Below, in pieces: positions 1 to 11,990 of a DNA stretch of 64,000 bases. Below the pieces are notes generated by a model. The model worked only from the letters and a program-made list of their open reading frames with translations, did no database searches and was not told the origin of the DNA. The first letter of the stretch is position 1. The number at the start of each line of letters is the position of its first letter. Origin of the DNA: Flammula alnicola (lineage: Eukaryota > Basidiomycota > Agaricomycetes > Agaricales > Strophariaceae). Made by a program: the position numbers and the translations under genes. Location: contig JADNRV010000007.1 of the NCBI GenBank assembly GCA_015499995.1, positions 372,001-436,000 on the forward strand, in the 5' to 3' direction.

Positions 1-1491
1 CAAGCCAGCTGCTTGCATTGCCTATTGATACAAATTTCTCAGCAAGAAATCGACAGAGGGAATGGAGGATAACCAACCTTCAGCATCTCTATACCAATCT
101 TAGCAGGGCTGTCGGTGACAATGACACCAGCTTTCTCCAGAGCCCTCACTTTATCTATAGCTGCGCCTAGAGAAAATCGTATTTCGTGAGATTTACAAAA
201 TAAAGCGTTCATCGGATTGACTTGCCTTTGCCTCCGGAGATGATCGCACCTGCGTGTCCCATACGACGACCTGGAGGGGCAGTACGACCGGCAATAAAGC
301 CAATGACCGGCTTAGGTTTACTTCTAGTTTTGTTGTATTTTTCAAGATATTCTGCAGCTTCCTCTTCCATAGATCCACCGATTTCCCCAATAATAACAAT
401 GCCTATAAATTGTGGTGTTAAAATAAAATCGAGGATTGTAGAATCAAGAAGCCCACCTTCTGTGTTGGGGTCATCGAGGAACACTTTGATGACGTCAATA
501 TGTTGTGTTCCTGGGAAAGGATCTCCTCCAATTCCAACACAGAGGGACTGTCCGAGGCCGACATCGGTGGTCTGGGCGACAGCTTCGTATGTTAATGTTC
601 CCGAACGAGAGACAATACCTGCGGTAGTGTTAGAAAGAATATTTGCTTTATGAAAATTAATCAACAATTAATCAACTCACCGATTGTTCCTGGTTTGTGG
701 ACGTGACCAGGTTGAATACCCATTTTGCATCCCAGAGGGTTGATGACTATAAACAGATTATAAATGAATTGTTGGGATGGTGTGACGGCTGAAGGGATAG
801 GCTTACTTCCAGGACAATTGGGGCCAACGAGGCGAGAGCGCGATTGGCTTTTGAGTGCATTCACGACCTATTGTAAGGAATGATGACGCGTCCATGGTTA
901 AAAGGCAAAGGTTGTACTGACACGAATCTCATCCGCCTGAGGAATGCCCTCTGTTATACAGACGATGAGTCCAATCTCGTTTTCGATGGCCTCGATAATT
1001 GCGTCGGCAGCAGTTGGTGGTGGGACATAGAGAATGCTCGCGTCTGGTTTCGTCGCGGCCACGGCCTAGTGATATGTTCAAGGTATTTGCAGAGGCAGAC
1101 TTCGAGATTACGCACTTCACGAACGGTCCCAAACACTGGCAATCCGAGATGGGTTTGCCCGGCCTTCTTCGGCGAAACACCTCCAACCATCTTCGTGCCA
1201 TATGCAAGAGCCTCAGCTACATGAAACGTCCCCTGGAAGAGTTCAAGCCCAAACGCGACAGGTTTGCAGAAGGTCTACGAACCGTCTTTCCAGTAAGTCC
1301 TTGGCATAACACCCTGGTATCTTTGTGGATGAGGAGATTGCGAATGGTATCATCGTAGCTATTGCGTGCAGCAGATTGAGAGAACGTCCGGCGTCCAACT
1401 TTGGACCCCTGTAATTAGCACAATGTTATGAGAGTTGCGCGTCAAACGACTTACCACTACCAGTTAATGAGCGGCCAGCATGGCGAAGCAT
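1..1491 (-). CDS. LSC1: Succinate-CoA ligase alpha subunit, mitochondrial (3' end beyond window)
   Basis: Alpha subunit of mitochondrial succinyl-CoA synthetase, the TCA-cycle enzyme that couples succinyl-CoA cleavage to nucleoside triphosphate formation. The start gives [13 protein letters not shown], a short basic leader that fits a mitochondrial presequence; an intron follows at once. Further exons read [20 protein letters not shown], then [20 protein letters not shown], and the nucleotide-binding/active-site region with [23 protein letters not shown] and [20 protein letters not shown], which carries the family's phospho-histidine in GHAGAI. The tail [14 protein letters not shown] is followed by an intron and by AMQAAGL in the last bases of the window, so only a few residues are missing. 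One intron appears to use the unusual donor GTTCGT. Identity is very secure; exon edges were deduced by eye. Confidence 0.96.
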
Positions 1492-1834
1492 CTTAGTAAT
1501 CCTCAAGGAATCTTTCGGTGGCAGAGGAACTTGAAGAACAGGTTAGCAAAGGTCAGCAAACAAGTGACTGTGCGTTGGCACATTCATTTCGGAAGCAATT
1601 AGATTCCAAAAACAGCAAGTCGGCAATGGTTACCCCGGACTCGTCGGTCCAAGTATGAATAATGAGGCATTACACAGAGAAAAGCACATGTTTGGCAAGT
1701 AGTACTAAGTTTTGATTGGACGCTTGCACGAATAATTACCCCTTTGAAATGACAGAATATTTACCTATGATTACTGTAATACTATTACAGGTGTCCGTGC
1801 GAATAAGGATCGAATTGACTTTATCTTTGGATGC

Positions 1835-4800
1835 TTAGATTCCGTTCCTCCTTCTATCACGAGCCTTTCTTGATGCACGATCGAATGCAAGAATCGCATA
1901 TTTGACCTTGTCATATTGCCTGGTATTAACAGCACTAAAGTGAAGAGTTCAGCAATGTATTTCGAAGAGAAAAGACATGAATCAAACTGACGTGGTGACT
2001 TCCTGAAGGAACTGAGCCTTGGCTACGTTGGGGACGCTTGTGACAGGCAACTGCTCCAAGACTGGAGGAAGCCAGACGAGGAGTTGATTGGCCCAAATGT
2101 AAACAAGGGACCTGAAGATCGACACAACAGTGGCGGCTGAATCTTCCGGGAATTCGCCAACAAGGCCGTTTAGAATGCAAGCTACAAACTGCAACCCTTC
2201 CTTGTTCATTGCGTCACGGATTGATGCCGACCAAATGGCGAATTTAGGTGGTGTGGCGACAGTTACAGGCTCCATGCAATCGTGTGTCAAAACGCTTCTG
2301 AAAAAGTCGAGAGAGGCAAAAATAATGTCACTGTGAACCACTGTAAGACCGGTCATAGCACATCGGAATGCCAAGGCGAACGCTGAGGACGTGAAAAGGA
2401 CGTCTGGTGCCAATGTAACGTATTGCAGTAACATCTGCAGGTAATCTTCGAGAACTATAAAAAGGTAAATCAATAAATATAGCGGCAACAGAAAATTAGT
2501 TGGGGCGTACTATCAGGAATTTCTCCAGGGGTTTTGACATGCAACATGGAAGCGACTTTGTTAGTGCTTCGTTCGAAAATTTCTCGAATAGCGGCTTTGA
2601 GAGCTGGATCGTTTTCGTTTCCATACCTGCCGATGATCTTGCCTGCGATCCACAAGAAGCTGGGAAAACCTGTCGCTTCGAAGGCGAGCGACATTCTCGC
2701 GATTACAGAAGGTGCAACAGGGAGTGCAGTCTTGCTGAAGAGATCGATACCTCGTCGGAGAACCCGAGTTGCACGCTCAGCAAGATCGTAGTTCAGGCCG
2801 TAGTTCGAAAGGAAGTTATCGAAGACGGCCCAGGCTTCCTTGCAGGTGTTCTGGCATGCAGGAGGCAAATCCTCGCCATATCCCTGAATGACGTGAAGCA
2901 TGACTTCCAAATTTTCAAGACCATCTGGAACAGTCAACGTGAGTAAGGATACTACAAGTAAAACGTAAAATAATTGCTCACTTCCAACTTCTTCAATCTC
3001 AGCCTTCGTGGGTGGAGTTGCTTTGGTGGAGACTGCGTGCACCTGAGCAAGAATATCCAATGAAAAGGTTTTGAGAGACTCTGCTGCTTGGTTCATTGGC
3101 ATAGCCGATATAACATAAGCTATGGCTTCATAGACTTGACGCCGGTCGTCTTGCACAAGCTTGGTTCCAATGGTGGTCAAGAACGTGTGGAGAGTTGGCA
3201 GGAAATCTGTCAGATGCTGCAAAAAAGAGGTCAATAAACTTTATGATGCAACAAAAGAGGAATAGCATACCTGCTTGCAATCCTGGCACACGTACTTGAG
3301 GGCCTGACCAGCAGCAGCGCAGACCTCGGGATCCGGGTCTTCGAATCCCGTCGAAATATACTGCAGCTGGGGCCTGATGTATGCAGGATGAGCGCTGATC
3401 CATTCCGAGTAGCGGGAAATGATCAAGAGTGCTGCATAACGAACGCGAGGGTGATTTGGAAGGGAAGGGATAAGATCTATGATTTTTGGTACAGCGCTAT
3501 TGTCTTCTGGATCGATTTCAGCACCCATTGAACGCATAGCAAACAAAGGGGCTTCAATTTCCTGCCATGAAGCATCGGGCCCACGGGCAAGTGCGTTGGT
3601 GATTAGTTGATATGCAGCTAGAAGGCACGTCTCCGTGCGCAAGACGAAACAGCAATCTTTGAGGGTATCGCCCATGACATGCCTGAACGCGCGGAAATTA
3701 TCAGCCTCCTGCCCTTTCATTGCGGTGGAATCCGCTGGGAAGTGCAGATGATTGATGACGACAGTCATGAGTGTCTTATATGCTTCTATGAACAGAGGCG
3801 ACACAGAGGATTTCTTGCCGATATTTTGAGCAAGCCGCATCCAGAATGGGAATGTGATAGGCACAATGTCGAGGTCAGGGTATGCAGAACATCGCCAATG
3901 GCTTCGACGAGAGGGAAGAATGTTTCAGTATGTTGCAGGAGTAAGAAACGATACGTCTCTCCAGCCTCGGAAAAGATGCGGCATAACCTCTGATTTTCTC
4001 GGGATCGTCGTGGTCCTTTGTAATTTGGCCTCTGAGGCAATGACCCTGGGAACGATAAGCTCGATGACAGCCATGTTGTCGTCAATTTCCTGTGTTTCAT
4101 GAATCATTTGACAGATGACGTCCACCGCAGAGTCAAAGAGTTCATCAGAAGCAAGAGCTTCAAACACATATGCGAACAAAGGCGTGTCCGCGAAGGCGTT
4201 AACGCTGATTTCTCCTGCGACTAGCCAGGAGTACAAGCAGTGGAAGACCTGTGATTGAACTGGTGCTGTAACACCTGTTCCACATCTCAGGCTCAGAACA
4301 TCTTTCGGGATTAATTAACTTAGAGAACCTACCACTCGCGTTGATGTACATCGACAACAGCTCCAACACCTGTTCGCATTTGCGGTTAGGAGCTGTGCAG
4401 ACCTTTCTCGGAATTCATTATCCTATGGAATAAATGTAAATCAGTAAAAAGGAGAAGTAGCGCCCGACTCACTGAGATAGGTATCCTGGTATTACTCGTG
4501 ACCTCCTCAGGAAGAAGTGTCAGGAACTCTAACAATGTCGGGACAGTAGTCGGATTCTTCCAAACGATTCGATGAGGTCCTGCACGGGGTTTTCCCAAGT
4601 AGGCAACTGTAGAGCCAAACCTGAAATCGCCAACGACAGTTGAACGACAATCGTACGAGGACCTGTATGGTATGTTTCCAGAGCCGACAAGAGCGTATCA
4701 CGTAGTGGCAATAGGTTTTGTGGATCGACTTGATTCAGGTCGTAAGTCACCTAAGCAAGCGATCAAGATAATCAAGTTGCGTCTGACGATAAAAACAAGC

Positions 4801-5089
4801 GCCACTAGCGACTGACCTTTGTCCTGAACGTCTGTGCGGCAAAAATCTTCGCTGGAAGTGGCGCCTCGGGCGAAAGCAGGAGGACATTGCAGGTCGCCCA
4901 CGCTTCAGGCTAGGACAAGGAGCGTTGGACACAGTCAGAGGTGTTGGTCGGGAGATTGGCCACAGGCGAAAGACAATTTACTGAATGCTGAAAATCCTGA
5001 AGCCAGGAATTTGCTCCTTCTAGCGATGCTTTGTCCGGTGCACGGCTGAACACGTCGAGTGCAGATAGCAATGCTTGAATGGTGGCCAT
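1835..5089 (-). CDS. MTR10: Karyopherin Mtr10 / transportin-3 (importin-beta family)
   Basis: Importin-beta superfamily nuclear transport receptor; in yeast Mtr10 imports the SR-like protein Npl3 and acts in tRNA retrograde import, and animal TNPO3 imports SR proteins. The start MATIQALLSALDVFSRAPDK is typical of the family. Later exons give PEAPLPAKIFAAQTFRTK, then VTYDLNQVDPQNLLPLRDTL, and the signature LPNHPRVRYAALLIISRYSEWI around mid-protein. The last exon ends KYAILAFDRASRKARDRRRNG, as in homologues. The conserved frame is interrupted at four points, near 4558, 4373, 4036 and 3980, each explained by one missing base in a run of identical bases; between these points the protein is well conserved, so the gene is probably intact in the organism. 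About ten introns of 45-60 nt. Head-to-tail with the ligase gene downstream. Confidence 0.94.
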
Positions 5090-5598
5090 ACCGAAAGCGA
5101 TTCTTGATCGTGAAGGTTATGGACAGTAGGTAGGGATGCGGAAATCGAAGTTCGGGATAAGATGATGTGAAGCGTTTGGCTTTGTTGACAAGACAAGGAG
5201 CCGAAATTCTTCTTTCACTTCGATCTCCTTGAAGTTGTACTCTCCGTCTCCATCAAGGACTTATCCAAAACAAAGATTTAGTGCAGAACCGTGGTATATT
5301 GTCATCAAAAGGATCCGCTATGGACAGTAATAATTCCGCATAGAGAATAAGAAGAACGAGAGAAATTGTACTAAACGTGACGAAGCAGTAAGGGGATATC
5401 CGGTTAAAGGAGTGACGAGTGTTCGCAAGAATCAAGATAACGAGTGGGTAGACAGAGGTAAGTTAATGAGATGATGTACAAGGAAAACATCGGAAAGTCG
5501 ATAAATTTGGTGGCAACTGGATTGTCAACATTAAAGATCATAGGTATCATGGAGAGATGAACACCGCTTTCCTCGTGTTTCCGACGGGTGACGTTCCT
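5090..5598. other. Intergenic region between septin and MTR10
   Basis: About 0.5 kb holding the septin 3' end and the MTR10 promoter. I see short open frames only, none with coding character, and no RNA gene. Confidence 0.6.
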
Positions 5599-7336
5599 CT
5601 ACGTGCGGAGGAAGCCCTTCTTCCTGGTAGTCTGCAGAGGGAAGATGTTCAGAACATATAAAAAATTCGGATAATGTAGGGCAAAACGAACAGAAGATTT
5701 CTCGGGTGTCAACGGACGACCGCTCTCGATTTTCCTCTTCTTATCCTCGAGGTCGGCACGCTGCTTCTCCAGCGCATCCTTCATTTCTTTGTGTCGGGCA
5801 TAAAGCTCTTCTTCCGACTGTTTAAGTTTGGCTTCCTTCTCCTGAACCTTTTGTTGGAAGACCATCTTCATCTCGGCCTCCATCTTGGCAAGCTTGGCTT
5901 CATGCAGGATGCGTTCTTCCTGCAACCTCGCAGCAGGGCTTCAAGAAGAATCAGGAATTAGTAGTAAAATAAATAGGACGAAGATAGAGGCATACTTGAT
6001 CTCCTTGAATACAGAAGAATCCTGAGCAACACCCATGCTGAGGAGCTTTTCTGTTCGCCAGTTCTCGTAGAGGAAATCGTTGGTGTACTCCCTAAGTTCC
6101 TCCATGTACGTGCGGACAAGCATTTGACGAAGCTTGACGAAGTCGCAGTGCTCTTCGTTATCGACCTCTACAACACCCCAAGGATACGCACGTCCGCGCA
6201 CTTGACGGCCATCAGGGGTATTCACGATCTTATCGGAGCCGACAACTGCAAATGGAATCTTGCTCGCAATTTCCTCGGCCTCGGCAATAGTCTCTTCGTC
6301 CTCATTATCATACGTAGGGGCCTGGAAAATGTGAATGTTGTGGTGCTCGATGTCGGACAAAATCTTGACGCAATCCGTTCAGACAAGACACGTAAAAAGA
6401 TGGGAACGCCAACTTACACGCTGCTTGAACTCAAGGACCTCCTCATCGGTCAGGGTGTCGGCCTTAGCGATGATAGGGATGAGATTGACTTTGGTGTGAA
6501 GTCTACGCATGAATTCAATATCAAGTTGCTTGAGACTAAGGGTATTTATTAGAACAAAGAAGTACAGTCTAATTGCATAAAAAGCTCACGAGTGACCGGT
6601 GGGTTGAATAAAGTACAAGCAGGCATGGACGCGGTTGTCCACAATTTTTGTCCTGTTAACGCGGTTCTCTTGCTCGAGATACGAATCAAACCGAGACTCG
6701 ATGTTCTCAACGATGGGTTTCCAGCTAGAAAACGCCACGGCATCAGAAATAGACGCGTACAATGGCGCCACGCGAGAAGCTTTACCTGTCATCGTTGTTG
6801 ACAAAGTCACCGAAACCGGGTGTATCAACTACGGTTAAATGAAGTCGAACACCGTTTTCCTCAATATCTATACGTAAAGGAAGTCAATAATGCGTACGTG
6901 TTTTCAAGCAGGGGAATAAAAATAGCAACCTGCGCCGATACTCTCAATAGCAACCGTCTTTGGCCTATCCGCCGCGGGCGGGAGCGGCTCCTTGGGTGGG
7001 TAGAGAGTGGTATTGAAGAGGGTGTTGATCAAGGTAGACTTTCCCAGACCAGACTCCCCTGTTTGTGATTATGGATAAGAGACACGTCGCAACTCGGAAG
7101 AAACGAAAGCGGCACTGACCAACAACCATGGCAGTGAACTGGAAGCCTTTCCTCACACTCTTTCTGTGGACCTGGTTGGGCAGATTGGCGAAACCCACGT
7201 AGCCCATCAACTTTTTGCGAATGACGTTCGAAAGGCCAGCAGTATTGCTTGTTGGGACCAGCGAGGGGCTTGAACCGTTCGGACCGCCGTTCGAGATGAC
7301 ATCGCCATTACGGGAGGAGGTATAGGAGTCAGTCAT
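5599..7336 (-). CDS. CDC3: Septin, Cdc3/AspB type
   Basis: GTP-binding septin that polymerises into filaments and rings at septation sites and the cell cortex. A short variable N-terminus starting [11 protein letters not shown] leads into [20 protein letters not shown], the septin-specific polybasic region. The G1 P-loop [10 protein letters not shown]3 DTPGFGDF and G4 AKAD are all present in separate exons, followed by the septin-unique element ([39 protein letters not shown]). The C-terminus is a long charged coiled coil ([20 protein letters not shown] and onward), ending with a basic tail KKGFLRT. The last intron is a multiple of three with no stop, so retention would also be translatable. 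The sequence around the polybasic segment resembles the Cdc3/AspB subgroup more than Cdc10, Cdc11 or Cdc12. No frame breaks seen. Confidence 0.94.
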
Positions 7337-7843
7337 CTAGAAAAGAGGTGAGGAGGGACAGGGCAAGGAGAGTGGAAGTAAAAAATACTTTTAAGTTGAC
7401 TTGAACGGGGGGGAGGAAAGAAGTCGGTCGATGTTGCCTTTGTTTGGCTGGTGTGGCAAAGCTCACGTCCAATTTGGGTTTGGGTAACAGCAGTCCCTGA
7501 TCAAAACAATTTATTCCAATCCATCATGGCACATCTCCAGGGCTCACCCAGTGGAATCCTTTCCCTTTCTTTTCCATGTGTAGAGTACTATGAAAGTGTA
7601 TGCTAATAATTGTCATCGACATCAAGGCTGCTTTCAACTTCCACCATGCACACAACGTGCGGCATGCTTGACGCAGGGCGCTGCCACCAGTACTAACGAC
7701 AATCATCTTTATCGCTCGAAATATCTGACGTTCAGACAAGGGCTATTATCGTGGTCGAGGTATTATTATTAGGGTCATCTTATCTTATTATAAATACAAA
7801 TTAACCAAGGGTTGAACAATCTCGGAACAACCATCGGAACAAG
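7337..7843. other. Intergenic region upstream of septin
   Basis: Septin 5' flank and the 3' flank of the next minus-strand gene. No convincing coding region or RNA gene. Confidence 0.5.
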
Positions 7844-8914
7844 CTACGCTTCAGAATTATCTGGACAGTCGTCAGCACTCAGTGTTGATAAACATGTCAA
7901 ATAGTTGATCGACCGTTTCGTAGAAATCACTTTCGCCCGAGACACCGTTGCCAATACAGACGGCATGTTCATAGAAATATTGTTCTGGCTCATTCGATGG
8001 CTGTCCCAGCGACTCAAAGGATCTTCCGCATTGATAGTATACGGGTCACTTTGAAAGCTATCGAGGTCGCCAGAAAATGAATCTGCTATCGCTGGTTCCT
8101 TCTTATCTCGGGCGATGATGTTTCTTCCAAAGTGAAAGAAAAATCGCTAGAGTCGACTCATCCCCGGCGCGTCCGACCAAGTAAGAGACGGGTTGGTGAC
8201 CTCGATGCATGAGACAGTGAATTCAAGCCTTCAGAGTTTTCGTCGGTATCCTGTGTCTATTGGGACATATGTGTTGCTCCTGCTGCATGTCAGTGGATTT
8301 TGGAGGGGTTCGTCTTCAATAATATCGGGCGTGATTTCGGTCGATGGGACGTCCTCGTCAAGTTTGCGGTCATATGTTGTCTGGCCTCCTCCGAAAATAT
8401 CGAGGTCAAATTGAGGCGATAAAGGGCGCAGAAAAATTGCATAAGACGCCTGGGGAATTGTTTCGTCGGTTAAGGATCCCCTTCGTTCTAGTTTCACAGC
8501 TCGGACCTTCTTACGAGGTTGCTTGACCTCAGAGCAAGAGGAAGATGAAGACTCTGCGCTTGAATGTCGAGGTGGTCGTTGCCAATAATCGTATAGTTGT
8601 CCGCATTTTGGTGCTGGCTGGTCCGCATCGTATACAGTCCTCCCCCGACAGCCCAGGCGATCGAACTTTGGTCGTTGTAAAGTGTGCCGGCCACTCGCCC
8701 GACGAATGGCATCTTCGAGCCAAAGCCTGTTCTGTTTTGCTTCTTGCGACTGGAATGCACCCTTGGCCCTGAAGATAGGGTTCGAATACCTATAGGGATT
8801 ATAAGAAACATAATGAGCGTTGCGCGATATAGACTCCTCCAGGGCCGTCTGCATTAATGTCCTTTGTGGGTGATAACGATGGGGAAAGATTTTAGGCTTG
8901 GTGTCCTTCGGCAT
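7844..8914 (-). CDS. Unrecognised protein; 3' exon structure uncertain
   Basis: The first exon encodes about 220 residues starting MPKDTKPKIFPHRYHPQRTL. It is rich in Arg, Ser and Pro, with a Ser run (HSSAESSSSSCSEV) next to a basic stretch KQPRKKVRAVKLERR that could be a nuclear localisation signal. I recognise no domain. The frame stops at 8231, but coding-like sequence continues downstream in other frames: SEGLNSLSHASRSPTRLLLG near 8160-8220, then an acidic stretch ending GESDFYETVDQLFDMFINTE before a stop near 7870. One or two further introns, or a missing base, probably link these to the first exon. An alternative frame stays open to 7844. Composition suggests a disordered, perhaps nuclear, regulatory protein, but that is inference only. 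Confidence 0.5.
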
Positions 8915-9472
8915 GGCAATAAAAACGATAAGCGAGAGATCCAGAGAGGGATGGAAAGAGAGAGGGACTGCGCCGTCGAGGTGCAGAAGTCTTCAAGCTG
9001 ATATCGTTGCCTTCCTGCTATATGTCAGAAACCAGCGCTTTGTCAGGAGATAAAGCAAGTCGAAACAAAGTCGTGCTTCCCCTTAATAGAGTAGCACGTG
9101 TGTGTGGCTCAACAGCGATGGGCCGATATGGACAAAGAAGCGGGATATTCGTTGATGTTCCCACTTCACTGGCCAGCGGTGAAGCTTTTGCAAGAGCCCC
9201 ATCGAAGCGGGCATTCGCCATCTCACACTGACAGAAAGGGCAAGTCATGGTCCATATTGGGCCAAACAGTGCTGATAAAAGAGCTTAACAAATTCACCCG
9301 TTTGCAAAACTTCGATAGGTCGACGCCGGCCCCTTAGAATACAGCATTCAAGCATCCCATATATCAAGAGAATAAACAAGATCTCAGACGCACGTATCCA
9401 AAGCAGTTTCTGGGCCCTTCGTGCCTCTCATTTTGCAGGATGGCGCTAGCTATGGCTCTTTAACAAATGCAA
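8915..9472. other. Intergenic region
   Basis: Contains the upstream flank of the unrecognised gene and the 3' flank of the mS35 gene. Small open frames on both strands lack coding character. Confidence 0.5.
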
Positions 9473-10398
9473 TTAATTTCCGCGCCTACAGAGTTCATGC
9501 AGGATTTGGTTGCGGTAGCCATCTGCCGGGAAATCTCTCAGAGTCGGACGATGGAACACTCGGCTACCAAGATGATCTCCTTTCCTATCCTTCCGCACCT
9601 TCGCGACAACATGGCGCAGTCCAGCGGCAAGTCCTCGAACGTGTCTGACGCGTCCTAGAATGCACGTTATTATTATGATAAGCAGAGAAGAGAGAATGAC
9701 AAACATTGGCCGCAGCAATGAGCTTGTCGAGCGTGTCGCTCGCCCACTTCAAGTTTTGGGCTGGCTTGGGGAAGTCTTCGCATGAAATCTTGATGAACCC
9801 ATTACCCCAGTCGTCCAGCCCACTGATACCGGCATCCTTAGGAGGCTGCGGTGTCCACCTAGCACCAGCGAGTAATTGGATTTTGTGGATAGCCTTTTCA
9901 TTCTTCAAAGGAAGTTTATCCACTGCTACGACAATGACACGTTTGCCAGTAACGGGATGATATTCGCCCTGGTAATGCATAGAGCGCACAATAACTGGCG
10001 TATCCGACGTCGGCGGAACAAATGGTTTTCGGAATGCTTTGAATAACAAGTCAGCTACACGCGAAGTTGTAGCGGTTTCCGAACTGACCAACAAGTTTGG
10101 GCATCTCGTGCTCGATTAACCTTAGGTAGTGCAGCAAGAGCCGTTGTTGTTGCAGAATCAAATGGCCACCTGACGGCGAATCGAGCACGTCAGATGGTTC
10201 TTCGAGTTGGTCCCACAAATCTTCCATGTCGTCTTCAAGAACACTTCGCGTCCGGCGGGTCATGTCTTCTGCCACTCGTGCTCGGCGCTGGAGGACCGTT
10301 GAGGAGGTGGAGAACGATTTTAAAGACGGTGCATGGGCGGAAGGAGACGCGCGAAGCATTCTAGAGATGGCTAGACATCGAGCAAGAGAGTGAGCCAT
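9473..10398 (-). CDS. RSM24: Mitochondrial small-subunit ribosomal protein mS35 (Rsm24 type), with a frame break near the C-terminus
   Basis: Structural protein of the mitochondrial ribosome small subunit. The start MAHSLARCLAISRMLRA is an Arg-rich, acid-free leader that fits a mitochondrial presequence. The core FRKPFVPPTSDTPVIVRSMH, then GEYHPVTGKRVIVVAVDKLP and HKIQLLAGARWTPQPPKDAG matches the mS35/MRP-S28 domain. The last exon begins DASDTFEDLPLD in frame, as expected, but the expected continuation RHVVAKVRKDRKGD and RPTLRDFPADG lies in the neighbouring frame. Adding one base to the G/C pair at 9619 would join them. Read literally the protein stops at 9538 with an unrelated tail; read with the family frame it ends at 9473. 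A missing base in the assembly is more likely than a real truncation. Confidence 0.88.
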
Positions 10399-10592
10399 AT
10401 CGACCCTCGCCTCTCTAGGTTTGACGGAAAAGCCTTGCAAATGAAATATTTCCGTGTCGAAGTCCGGATGCCTCTCAAAGGCGTTGGCAGACATGCACAA
10501 ATACTGACTCCGAACACCACATCGGGCCGCGCCTATCCTCCATCCTCTCCATCCACCGCTCAGTTCAAATTATCTCGAACACTCCAAGAAAT
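10399..10592. promoter_or_regulatory. Bidirectional promoter, mS35 / DUF866 gene
   Basis: The start codons of two divergent genes are only 194 bp apart, so both 5' UTRs and core promoters must lie in this interval. No clear TATA box seen. Function is inferred from geometry only. Confidence 0.6.
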
Positions 10593-11438
10593 ATGGTTGT
10601 GAGTTTCTGCCACGTATATGATCTCAATTTTCACACTCAAAATCAGTCCAGCGCCTTCAACTATCGATAAAGGCGGAGCTGGAGAATGTCACCGATTTGG
10701 AGCCTGCGGACAAAGACTTTGAATTCTTCTTTCAAGTCAGTCATTTCGCCTCATCTGCTCAATCAACTCTGATAAGCGCGACCCCCGCCTAGGTGAAATG
10801 CAACAGCTGTCACGAAGTACATCCCAAGTTCGTATCTCTGAATCGCATTGTAAGATGACGCAATACCAAACCTGCTGCGATCTGTCTATGAGATGCTGCG
10901 ACTTATCAAATATCCAATCATAGGAAGAAAAGGAAGTAACTGGTGGAAAGGGAAGTACCGCACATTTCGTATGGCGCTGCGGTTTATGCACGTATATTTC
11001 TGCGTCTCTTGACTCAGGATGACTCACCAATACTTCGTCCTTCTTTCTAGGCAAACGAGAAAGTTCAGCTAAATTCGAAAATGCTGCGATCACGCCCTAT
11101 AAGTCGGAAAATGCGCAGTTTGCACCCCTTCTTGTCATTGAATGCCGTGGACTCGAATTTACGGATTTCGACCCTCGAGTATGTTGCGCAGTTTTGAATA
11201 TCAGTCACTGTAACAACTCGAATTCTCCTAGGGTATTTGGAAATGTGTCGGCATGAATGGAACAAAATTTCCCGAAGTCGACTTGGTTGATAAAGAATGG
11301 AACGACTATGACGAGAAAGTATGTGAAGTGCAGCATTACAGAATGACGCATAAATAACCAATGTTACTCTTTGAATAGGCTGCTCTTCCTGTAGGCATAT
11401 CCGATTTCGAAAGTCGATGGGATCGAGCACAGTCATGA
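10593..11438 (+). CDS. CXXC-motif zinc-binding protein, DUF866/UPF0587 family (CZIB-like)
   Basis: Small eukaryotic zinc-binding protein of unknown biochemical role (human C1orf123/CZIB). The first coding exon is just ATGGTT; after a roughly 54-nt intron the protein continues RLQLSIKAELENVTDLEPAD, matching the family start. The first zinc pair is in VKCNSCHEVHPKF, the second in RCGLC. The C-terminal part reads PLLVIECRGLEFTDFDPRG, then WKCVGMNGTKFPEVDLVDKE and WNDYDEKAALPVG, all highly typical. It ends WDRAQS. Four or five short introns. The predicted length is close to the family's 160 residues. Divergent from mS35. Confidence 0.93.
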
Positions 11439-11506
11439 AGTATTCAAATTGTTTAATTCAAGTGTAATAATATATACTACAAGAACATAGGGTATCTCTG
11501 TCTAGA

Positions 11507-11990
11507 TCAAATAGAATATCGAATCCAGCGCGCAAATATTCGAAATATTTCCATCAAACATCGTCTTGTGGCGCTTTCTGCGACGTCGCCGTCGTAAAAT
11601 AATAACCAAAAGTAGTCCAGTTGTATCCTGCCGCTCTGTATATTCCCTCTTGAAGTGGCCTTTTCTTTCTCCTGCTCAAGTTGGCGGTCGCGTTGACTGT
11701 CTTCCGGTCGCCGTCGAACATATCTCGACCACCTGTATTTTGCTTCAGGCATACCAGCGTAGTGAGTTGCCGCGTTTCTTTGCTTGCTCGAGGCCACATT
11801 GTCCGACGAAACAGAAGTGGTAAAGGGCCCAACACCTCTGTGCACTGGTTCACGACGTTTCGACAGCATGTTTTCTGGGATAATCCCTTGACCATCTCCA
11901 GCATCTCTCCAATCACCAGCTCTAGTGTCTACAAGTCGATTATTTTTTGCCGAGTTAAAGCTTTCCTTCCTCTCTTATTTTCACGAGATA
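11507..11990 (-). CDS. Possible unrecognised gene fragment
   Basis: An open frame without an early ATG reads NRLVDTRAGDWRDAGDGQG, then MLSKRREPVHRGVGPFTTS and YRWSRYVRRRPEDSQRDRQL, and stops near 11507. Charged composition looks coding, but I recognise no family. An overlapping frame starting MIGEMLEMVKGLSQKTCC is also open and equally unassigned. Upstream exons, if any, would lie near 11990-12060. It may be a minor gene, a relic, or chance. Confidence 0.25.

Noticed and set aside
1835..5089. MTR10 as a pseudogene
   Set aside because: Breaks are all single-base homopolymer deletions, also seen in other essential genes, and the protein between them is well conserved.
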